From: Nitrospira sp.
GTDB lineage: Bacteria; Nitrospirota; Thermodesulfovibrionia; Thermodesulfovibrionales; SM23-35
DNA: 6,402 nt
NCBI GenBank assembly: GCA_016873595.1
Contig: VGWZ01000114.1
Location: forward strand, 1 to 6,402
Reading direction: 5' to 3'
Of this stretch, positions 1 through 5,155 are shown piece after piece. The notes beneath the pieces were generated by a model. The model ran no database searches, had not been told where the DNA came from, and saw nothing but the letters and a program-made list of their open reading frames with translations. Within the stretch, counting starts at the first letter, position 1; each line of letters opens with the position of its first letter. A program made the translations under genes and the position numbers.

Positions 1-41
1 GCAATAAAAATCTCTGCATCTGGTATTATAATTCGCTTCAT
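1..41 (-). CDS. 5' end of an unrecognised gene running off the window
   Basis: On the minus strand an ATG (41-39) opens a frame that stays open to the window edge, giving MKRIIIPDAEIFI plus part of a codon. The case for a true start is strong. A GAGGAGG Shine-Dalgarno lies 9 nt upstream of the ATG, and a sigma70-like promoter with 17-nt spacing sits further upstream. Thirteen residues are too few to assign a family and I do not recognise it. The gene is divergent from the truncated hypothetical gene that starts at 112. Its leader contains a perfect inverted repeat that ends on the A of its start codon, so its expression may be controlled there. Confidence 0.6.
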   Translation of the reverse strand, partial: MKRIIIPDAEIFI

Positions 42-77
42 AGGAACAAACCTCCTCACAAAATTGATTTGTTCCTA
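41..77. repeat. Perfect 10-bp inverted repeat around the ribosome-binding site of the leftmost gene
   Basis: TAGGAACAAA (41-50) and TTTGTTCCTA (68-77) are exact reverse complements separated by 17 nt. In the minus-strand transcript the GAGGAGG Shine-Dalgarno would lie in the loop, and the second arm ends on the A of the ATG. The first arm also covers part of the predicted minus-strand -10 and start site, so the repeat could instead be a DNA operator with half-sites about 27 bp apart. The sequence alone does not decide between an RNA hairpin and a protein-binding operator. Confidence 0.6.
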
Positions 78-97
78 ATATAACACAATCTGATAAT
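69..97 (+). promoter_or_regulatory. Possible weak promoter for the hypothetical gene at 112
   Basis: TTGTTC (69-74), a 17-nt spacer and GATAAT (92-97, 5/6 to the -10 consensus) are correctly spaced and would start a transcript near 104. The -35 lies within the right arm of the inverted repeat and the element overlaps the divergent promoter, so both could share a regulator. The -35 is poor and the region is AT-rich, so chance is a real alternative. Confidence 0.25.
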
Positions 98-105
98 ATA
101 CGCAA
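77..105 (-). promoter_or_regulatory. Predicted sigma70-type promoter of the leftmost gene
   Basis: Read on the minus strand, TTGCGT (105-100) is followed after exactly 17 nt by TATATT (82-77), a 5/6 match to the -10 consensus. Transcription would start near position 70, inside the first arm of the inverted repeat. This leaves a leader of about 30 nt that carries the Shine-Dalgarno. Confidence 0.55.
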
Positions 106-111
106 TTATTT

Positions 112-648
112 ATGTCGTTTCATATAAATATGGTAATAGGCGCGTTTTTTAGTGAAGTTGGAATAACACTATTAAAGTATTTTCTGGGTTTTGATTCTAA
201 CATTGACAGGATAAGACAAAACCTCATTGTGGATAGCAATTGGTCTAAAAAAGAATTTTATAGGGTTAAAAGCCATCTTAAGAATTACGATTATGGGGTT
301 GAGAGTCAGAAGGGCGATTTAGAGGATTTACGCAGTTTCCTTATCGAAAAAAGAAATTTTTTACTGCGCCTTCTGGAGAACCCCAATTTACTTGAACACG
401 AGTCCTTCACAGAGCTTCTCTGGGCAGTGTTTCATTTAACTGAGGAATTGGCCTGTAGGGAGGATGTAAGGCGTTTGCACGATGCTGACTATAAACATCT
501 CTCTGGTGATATAAGAAGAGCATATATTTTGCTTATCTCCGAATGGTTAGAATATATGAAACATTTAAGAGATAAGTATCCTTATCTCTTTTCTCTTGCA
601 GCGAGGTTAAATCCTTTTGATCCAGATGCAACACCCGAGATCAAATAG
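112..648 (+). CDS. Conserved hypothetical protein, probably 5'-truncated
   Basis: The 178-residue frame encodes a mostly helical, charged protein with no catalytic motif I recognise. From memory, relatives in deltaproteobacteria and Nitrospirota share the stretches around residues 6-18 (NMVIGAFFSEVG), 80-112 (LRLLENPNLLEHESFTELL, then AVFHLTEEL) and 127-168 (DYKHLSGDI, EWLEYMKHL, YPYLFSLAARLNPF). In those relatives I recall a preceding N-terminal region of about 60 residues with two membrane helices. Here the similarity begins only a few residues after the first ATG, a stop codon lies in frame at 91-93, and there is no Shine-Dalgarno before the ATG at 112 or the one at 130. This suggests loss of the 5' part of the gene, leaving a soluble remnant that may not be translated well. 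Function is unknown. Confidence 0.6.
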   Translation: MSFHINMVIGAFFSEVGITLLKYFLGFDSNIDRIRQNLIVDSNWSKKEFYRVKSHLKNYDYGVESQKGDLEDLRSFLIEKRNFLLRLLENPNLLEHESFTELLWAVFHLTEELACREDVRRLHDADYKHLSGDIRRAYILLISEWLEYMKHLRDKYPYLFSLAARLNPFDPDATPEIK

Positions 649-671
649 TTAAAACAATTAAGGAAAATTCA

Positions 672-764
672 ATGGATACTCAGGAAGAGTTTTTGGAGGT
701 AATGAACGATAAAGGTGAGATTATCGGTATTCTTCTGAGGTCTCAAATGCACGGTAATCCATAA
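672..764 (+). pseudogene. Nudix hydrolase remnant (first 30 codons only)
   Basis: A frame of 30 codons starts MDTQEEFLEVMNDKGEIIGI and ends in MHGNP followed by a TAA stop. This closely resembles the start of Nudix hydrolases of the YfcD/IPP-isomerase-like kind, which open with an E-x-x-D/E-V-V-x-x-x-G-x-x-I-G pattern and a conserved R-S-x-x-H. In those proteins the segment runs on into an HRxVHVLVFN strand and then the Nudix box (GX5EX7REUXEEXGU), all missing here. An AAGGA Shine-Dalgarno (660-664) with a 7-nt gap precedes the ATG, so the translation start survived the deletion. The following 57 nt up to the nagA stop codon are AT-rich and contain no continuation I can see. The product cannot have Nudix activity. 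Confidence 0.65.
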
Positions 765-811
765 AAAGAAGAAAATTAAAACCTTGAATAAAGAGTTGGT
801 ATAATAAAATC

Positions 812-833
812 AGGTATTTACCTATAAATACCT
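812..833 (-). terminator. Probable intrinsic terminator of the nagZ-SSF-nagA operon
   Basis: AGGTATTTA (812-820) and TAAATACCT (825-833) form a perfect 9-bp stem with a 4-nt loop. On the minus strand the stem is followed by GATTTTATTAT, a broken U-tract. The nagA stop codon (824-822) lies in the loop, so the last sense codons of nagA form one arm. The stem is A/U-rich and thus weak. On the plus strand only three T residues follow, so the minus direction is the better reading, though the stem could serve both convergent transcripts. Confidence 0.5.
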
Positions 834-1760
834 TTCAGGATTTTCCGTGACACACTTCATAATAATACTTTCATCAAAACCCATTTCAGTGAGCCTCTTT
901 GAGGATTCAACAATGGTCATGCAGCCGCCTAAGAGTTTTCCATGGATATCGGAGACAGCCTCTACCATTCCCCATCCGCCTCTTTCGAGGGGAGGGGGCG
1001 AAGAGGAAGGTGAAGGAGCTTTTGTTTCTTTTACTGAATCTGAGACTATTATAATCCTGTCAGGGTTCTTTACTTTGAATATCAGTTCAAGAGTTGCGGT
1101 ATGAAGATGATATGGGTCTGCAATAACCTCGACGTAGATATCCTGATTCAAGAGTCCGAAGCCGACGATTCCAGATTCTCTATGGTGAAAACCACGCATT
1201 GCATTGAATAGGTGTGTGATGCCTTTTGCACCTTCATGAAACCCAGCTTCTGCCTCAGCATAGGATGCATCTGAATGGCCCATGCTGACAATGATTCCCA
1301 TTTCTGTTATCTTTCTGATAAGCCTTGTTGCGCCGTCTATTTCAGGTGCAATGGTCATTATCTTTACCATATCTTCAAAGCCTTCGATAAGTTCTTTAAG
1401 ATTGTATTCTGTTGGTTCGATGAATGTCATTGCATTGAGAGATCCGCATTTTGCTGGATTGAGAAATGGGCCTTCAAGATGAACACCGATTATTCGTGAT
1501 GGGTAATTAATCCCCCCACGCCCCCCTTTAGAAAAGGGGGGTAAAGGGGGATTTGAAGGATCTTTCTGATTTTCCATTGCTTTCTTTACAGAGGCAATTT
1601 CCTCCCTCATTACCTTTATGGTGTCAGGATATATGGTTGGAATGATTTCTGAAACTCCGCTGGAGCCGTGTATTTCAGCTACCTTCAGAATGTGTTCTTC
1701 GTTTGTTGTTTTTGTGTCGTAGCCACCTATACCGTGAGTATGGATATCTATAATTTTCAT
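822..1760 (-). CDS. nagA: N-acetylglucosamine-6-phosphate deacetylase-like amidohydrolase, short form with two repeat insertions
   Basis: NagA removes the acetyl group of GlcNAc-6-phosphate in the cytoplasm, giving glucosamine-6-phosphate and acetate. The metal-dependent hydrolase core is clear: DIHTHGIGG (5-13) with metal-type H7/H9, HLEGPF (94-99) with E96, GHSDASYAEA with H162, THLFNAM with H183, the VIADPYHLH strand (212-220) and the catalytic Asp in VSDSV (D241). The protein is 312 residues against about 380 usual. It begins directly at the HTHG strand, so the N-terminal beta-sandwich strands are absent, and it stops at NPERYL without the C-terminal GxDADLV strand. Residues 70-84 and about 247-266 are P/G-rich insertions encoded by palindromic repeats; both fall in loops and leave the motifs intact. 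An AGAGGA Shine-Dalgarno (1774-1769) precedes the ATG, which overlaps the transporter stop by 4 bp. A different carbohydrate-related amidohydrolase activity is possible. Confidence 0.85.
   Translation of the reverse strand: MKIIDIHTHGIGGYDTKTTNEEHILKVAEIHGSSGVSEIIPTIYPDTIKVMREEIASVKKAMENQKDPSNPPLPPFSKGGRGGINYPSRIIGVHLEGPFLNPAKCGSLNAMTFIEPTEYNLKELIEGFEDMVKIMTIAPEIDGATRLIRKITEMGIIVSMGHSDASYAEAEAGFHEGAKGITHLFNAMRGFHHRESGIVGFGLLNQDIYVEVIADPYHLHTATLELIFKVKNPDRIIIVSDSVKETKAPSPSSSPPPLERGGWGMVEAVSDIHGKLLGGCMTIVESSKRLTEMGFDESIIMKCVTENPERYL
963..1020. repeat. In-frame imperfect palindromic repeat insertion within nagA (second)
   Basis: On the nagA coding strand this segment is pyrimidine-rich, then folds back: CCCCTC, a GAAA loop, then GAGGCGG and a further GGGG run form an imperfect hairpin. 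It encodes KAPSPSSSPPPLERGGWGMV, a proline/serine then glycine-rich stretch with no counterpart in NagA proteins. It sits in the variable loop just after the catalytic D241. It resembles the PSPSSSP.../ERGG peptides produced when dispersed palindromic repeats sit inside genes. The borders are approximate. Confidence 0.6.
1509..1553. repeat. In-frame perfect nested palindromic repeat insertion within nagA (first)
   Basis: This 45-bp unit has outer arms AATCCCCC (1509-1516) and GGGGGATT (1546-1553), both exact. Inside them lie inner arms CCCCCCTTT (1521-1529) and AAAGGGGGG (1533-1541) around an AGA loop. The length is exactly 15 codons and it reads in frame as NPPLPPFSKGGRGGI (residues 70-84). 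It lies between a helix and the strand that leads to HLEGPF, where other NagA proteins have a short loop. The same palindrome class is known to occur as a dispersed repeat in several bacterial genomes; here it is tolerated inside a gene. Confidence 0.75.
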
Positions 1761-3466
1761 TTTAGAAATCCTCTATAGACAAAAATAGCAGAAATAAGGG
1801 CAAAACAAGAATAAATGAGTCCTTCTGTAAATCTCTGGAATAAAAACATTCCAGTTCCTATAGTAATGCCATAAATAAATATGCAGCCATAAAACCAGTT
1901 TTTCAGAGAAGCATATAAATTATTTTTAGAAATATTTAATCCCTGAATATTGTTTTCTATTTCCCTCCATCCAATCCCACCCACTCTTGCTTTTTTATAA
2001 AATTCCGTTAGATGTTTTCTATCAACTGGTTTTGTGAAGAGGGTTACTAATACCCAGACTAATGTGGAAAAAAATATTATAAAAAATAGCTTTGCATAAA
2101 AAGGCATTGCTGGATGGACAATATAGATATAAGACGATGTGGTTGTGGAAGCTATCATTGCTGAGATTTCACTCCAGGCATTTATTTTCCACCAGAACCA
2201 GCGCATGAGGTATACAAGGCCGGTGCCACTTCCAAAGGCAATGAGGAATTTAAATACTTCCACAATGGAGGTTGCATAATAAGTAGCAATTGCAGTTATT
2301 ACACTCAAGATAAGAATAGAAATTCTTGTCACGAGTATGTAATGTCTCTCTGTTTTATCCTTTTTTACAAATCGCCTGTAGAAATCATTAATAAAGTATG
2401 CTGAAGAGAGATTGAGGTAAGTGCTGAGGGTTGACATAAAGGCAGCAAAGAATGAAGCGAGCATAAGTCCTCTGAGTCCCTGAGGGAGTAAATCAACCAT
2501 CATCATGGGATATACGGATTCATGATCCTTAATCGCTGGATAAAGGATTAAAGATGCAATTGCGACAAGTATCCAAGGCCATGACCTTAAGGCATAATTT
2601 GCGGTGTTAAAGTAAAAGGTGGCACCTATGGCATGCTTTTCATTTTTACATGAGACCATTCTCTGAACAATTACTCCTCCACCATCTGATGAATATTTTG
2701 ACCACCAGCTTAAACCCATGTAGGCTATAAAAGTAAGAATGGGGAGGCTGAAAAAACCTGCATCCATTGGCGGGAAAATATCTGTGAAGTGCTGGTTAGT
2801 ACCGTAGAGAGATTCCATCTTTGGCTGGAGCATATTCAGTCCGCCGACTTTATCAACGGCAAAATATGCAATAAGGAGTGCCCCGAACATTGCCACGATA
2901 AATTGAAAGAAGTCGGTAACAATTACCCCCCAGTAACCTGACATAATGGTATAGAAAATAGTAATGGCACTTGAAATAACAATTGCCTGCCACTTTGACC
3001 AGCCCAGGCTAACGTCAAGTATCTTTGCCATAGCAAGGATTACCTGTGCCTTTATGATGGTGTGAATGATTACCGAAAAATATATAGCTTTAAAGCCTCT
3101 GAGGATAGAAGCTGGCCTTCCTGAGTAACGCATTTCTGTGAGTTCAACATCAGTCATCACACCTGCAGACTTCCATAATTTTGCAAACACAGCCACTGAA
3201 AGCATTCCGCTGATAACAAAACACCACCACTGCCAGTTTTCATAGATGCCCTGAGAACGCACAAGTCCTGTGACATAAAGTGGGGTATCAGCAGAAAATG
3301 TAGTTGCAACCATTGATGTGCCAGCCAGCCACCAGGGAAGATTTCTACCAGAAAGAAAGTATTCGTCTGTGCTTGAAGATGCCCGTTTTGTAAAGTAAAG
3401 ACCGAGCATGAGGGACAATGCCATATACAAAGCTATAATTGTCCAGTCAATGGATGTTAGTTTCAT
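1757..3466 (-). CDS. Sodium:solute symporter (SSF) family transporter
   Basis: This 569-residue inner-membrane protein has the SSF (LeuT-fold) layout: a first helix at residues 7-26, then the family signature EYFLSGRNLPWW (35-46), GYWGVIVTDFFQF (177-189), and the G-L-x-L-A-S-F-F-A-A-F-M-S-T segment (333-346). In that segment S345/T346 align with the Na2-site serines of vSGLT, followed by LSSAYFINDFY (353-363). I count about 12-14 hydrophobic segments. SSF proteins couple solute uptake to sodium. The substrate cannot be read from sequence, but the neighbours (GH3 hexosaminidase upstream, NagA downstream) suggest an amino sugar, chitobiose-like sugar or muropeptide fragment. The ATG overlaps the stop of the GH3 gene by 4 bp with no strong Shine-Dalgarno, so translational coupling is likely. 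Residues about 480-520 form a polar cytoplasmic segment before the last two helices. Confidence 0.85.
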   Translation of the reverse strand: MKLTSIDWTIIALYMALSLMLGLYFTKRASSSTDEYFLSGRNLPWWLAGTSMVATTFSADTPLYVTGLVRSQGIYENWQWWCFVISGMLSVAVFAKLWKSAGVMTDVELTEMRYSGRPASILRGFKAIYFSVIIHTIIKAQVILAMAKILDVSLGWSKWQAIVISSAITIFYTIMSGYWGVIVTDFFQFIVAMFGALLIAYFAVDKVGGLNMLQPKMESLYGTNQHFTDIFPPMDAGFFSLPILTFIAYMGLSWWSKYSSDGGGVIVQRMVSCKNEKHAIGATFYFNTANYALRSWPWILVAIASLILYPAIKDHESVYPMMMVDLLPQGLRGLMLASFFAAFMSTLSTYLNLSSAYFINDFYRRFVKKDKTERHYILVTRISILILSVITAIATYYATSIVEVFKFLIAFGSGTGLVYLMRWFWWKINAWSEISAMIASTTTSSYIYIVHPAMPFYAKLFFIIFFSTLVWVLVTLFTKPVDRKHLTEFYKKARVGGIGWREIENNIQGLNISKNNLYASLKNWFYGCIFIYGITIGTGMFLFQRFTEGLIYSCFALISAIFVYRGFLK

Positions 3467-4977
3467 AATTTTATATTGAGGTCAATGGGTAAGCGTCCTC
3501 TGAAGTTCATTTCTCCTCTTAAGCATTTCATTACTGCCTTCTGTGCCTGCTCAGTTGCTTCATAGGCAGTAATCAGCATATCAGCCTCTTTAAAATGCCT
3601 TAAGACATAAGGGCTTCCAAATGATATGACTATTGAATTCTTTGCTTTTCGTATAAGATCTTTAATGTGATGGCTTTCCCTGTCATCTATTCCTGAACTG
3701 CCTTTCCATGCAGCAACGCTGGTAAATAGTGCAAAAACAGCTATTTCAGATTTGATGTCATCAGTATTGAAGACCTCAGTAGCTTTCTCAAAATAGTTCT
3801 TCAACAGAGAAGATTCATATAATCTTTTATCTCCAGCAAAGACTACATGAATTCTGCTTGGGTCTGAAATTGGTAATAAACCTTTTTTATCTTTTACAAG
3901 GGTTATAGACATTTCAGTGAAATGCTCTGAAAGTTTTAAATGCTGCTTGTAATCAACTTCAGCTTTTTTAACGTTTTGAATTCGTGCTTTTATCTTTACT
4001 ATTCGACCTACCGCAGCATCTATCTGTTCTTCAATAATCTTATTCTTATCAAGAGCCGATGTAAGTTCTTTGACTGTTAAATCAGCATCAACAGGATGGA
4101 GCAATACATCGATCCCTGAGTTTATGCATTCAGTAGAAATATTTTTAATATTTCTTAAAGCATCCATATTCAGGGCATCTGATAAAATTAATCCATCAAA
4201 ACCAAGTTCCTTTCTCAACAAATCAGTAATTATCATTTTTGACAGACTTGCAGATTTTGAATCAACAGAAAGAACACTCAGATGTCCGATCATGATGCTA
4301 CTCGCGCCTGCATTAATTGCCTCAACAAATGGCATTATATCCTTAATCATCAAATCGCTACGTGATTTGGTGATAACAGGAAGGGAAATATGCGAATCTA
4401 TAGCTGTATCGCCATGCCCAGGAAAGTGTTTCGCACAGCTTATCAGTCCTGACCCTTCAAGTATTTTTATATATTCTGAGCCGAACCATGCCACATCCTC
4501 TGGATTATCAGAGAATGCCCTTGTGCAGATGATGGGGTTGTCAGGATTTTGATTTACATCAAGAACTGGAATGAGAGGCATATTTATCCCGATATCATTT
4601 GCCTCGTCAGCTATAGCCTTAATCGCACCTCTCAGTATTGACACATCTTCAGGTCTGTTTCTATTAATTGCTGCTGCCATAGCCATCTGGCATGGGAATA
4701 GGGTGGTATCCTTTATCTGTTGTCCTACACCGCGTTCAATGTCGGATGCGATAAATAAGGGTATTTCTGAGATAGACTGGATTTTACCAATGAAATCTCT
4801 TATCTCATCCTTTTTACCACAAAAGAGTATAAATCCACCAATGCCCTTCTTTACGAACTCAATTATTTTTTCCTGATACCCCTTAGATGAAATGTTATCT
4901 CCATCAAGCCTGCTGATAATCAGTTGGTATAATTTTTTTTCTAAGGAGTTCAAATGACTCATAAAATTAATTTCCAT
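3463..4977 (-). CDS. nagZ: Glycoside hydrolase family 3 beta-N-acetylhexosaminidase, NagZ-like, two-domain
   Basis: GH3 NagZ enzymes release terminal beta-linked GlcNAc from muropeptides or chitooligosaccharides. The N-terminal barrel (about 10-335) shows IASDIERGVGQQI (77-89), the NagZ hallmark KHFPGHGDTAIDSH (183-196) with the Asp-His acid/base dyad D194/H196, and LILSDALNM with the catalytic nucleophile D267. A GH3 C-terminal alpha/beta domain follows (about 345-504), ending in GEMNFRGRLPIDL, as in the Bacillus-type two-domain NagZ rather than the short E. coli form. There is no signal peptide, so action in the cytoplasm is expected. It is first in a 4-bp-overlapped operon with an SSF transporter and nagA, which supports GlcNAc salvage. 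The start is uncertain: the ATG at 4977 has no Shine-Dalgarno. The ATG at 4962 (MSHLNSLEKKL) has GGAA upstream and matches the usual NagZ N-terminus better. Confidence 0.88.
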   Translation of the reverse strand: MEINFMSHLNSLEKKLYQLIISRLDGDNISSKGYQEKIIEFVKKGIGGFILFCGKKDEIRDFIGKIQSISEIPLFIASDIERGVGQQIKDTTLFPCQMAMAAAINRNRPEDVSILRGAIKAIADEANDIGINMPLIPVLDVNQNPDNPIICTRAFSDNPEDVAWFGSEYIKILEGSGLISCAKHFPGHGDTAIDSHISLPVITKSRSDLMIKDIMPFVEAINAGASSIMIGHLSVLSVDSKSASLSKMIITDLLRKELGFDGLILSDALNMDALRNIKNISTECINSGIDVLLHPVDADLTVKELTSALDKNKIIEEQIDAAVGRIVKIKARIQNVKKAEVDYKQHLKLSEHFTEMSITLVKDKKGLLPISDPSRIHVVFAGDKRLYESSLLKNYFEKATEVFNTDDIKSEIAVFALFTSVAAWKGSSGIDDRESHHIKDLIRKAKNSIVISFGSPYVLRHFKEADMLITAYEATEQAQKAVMKCLRGEMNFRGRLPIDLNIKL

Positions 4978-4984
4978 GCAGAAG

Positions 4985-5012
4985 TTTATCAGATTGAATT
5001 AAAAAGAGACAA
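4985..5012 (-). promoter_or_regulatory. Possible promoter of the nagZ-SSF-nagA operon
   Basis: On the minus strand TTGTCT (5012-5007, 4/6) is followed after 16 nt by GATAAA (4990-4985, 4/6). A transcript from it would begin near 4978, leaving no leader before the first ATG (4977) but a short leader with GGAA before the ATG at 4962. It shares the string CAATCTGATAA with the divergent region at 86-96. Match quality is modest. Confidence 0.3.
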
Positions 5013-5062
5013 TACATACCTATCTGGTAAGTATCTCCATGCCTATGAATGAATACATGTGC

Positions 5063-5091
5063 TTGACAATACACAGGGAGTTTGATAGGAT
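5063..5091 (+). promoter_or_regulatory. Strong sigma70-type promoter of the 4Fe-4S protein gene
   Basis: A consensus-perfect -35 TTGACA (5063-5068) is followed by a 17-nt spacer and the -10 TAGGAT (5086-5091, 4/6). Transcription would start near 5098, giving a leader of about 58 nt that ends in a strong GGAGGAGGGG Shine-Dalgarno (5142-5151 region). I saw no operator palindrome or riboswitch-like fold in the leader. Confidence 0.65.
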
Positions 5092-5155
5092 TTTTTTCAT
5101 GAAATGAGAAATAACTCAGTAGAGATTTATACCTGTCTAAGGGAGGAGGGGTCAG

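Noticed and set aside
797..805. Perfect extended -10 (TGGTATAAT) on the plus strand pointing into the 3' end of nagA
   Set aside because: There is no -35 at a proper distance and no downstream plus-strand gene. It coincides with the complement of the AT-rich terminator tail, so chance is the simplest reading, although an antisense transcript cannot be excluded.
847..1104. Open frame on the plus strand opposite nagA
   Set aside because: It is antisense to conserved NagA motifs, has no Shine-Dalgarno, and its proline/glycine content comes from the palindromic repeat read on the other strand.
1509..1553. CRISPR or terminator interpretation of the C/G-run palindrome
   Set aside because: It is a single unit with no spacers or repeated copies in series, it lies inside an intact reading frame, and no U-tract follows.
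4070..4876. Two open frames on the plus strand opposite nagZ
   Set aside because: Both are complements of the conserved GH3 catalytic region, with low-complexity Ser/Ile-rich translations and no ribosome sites.
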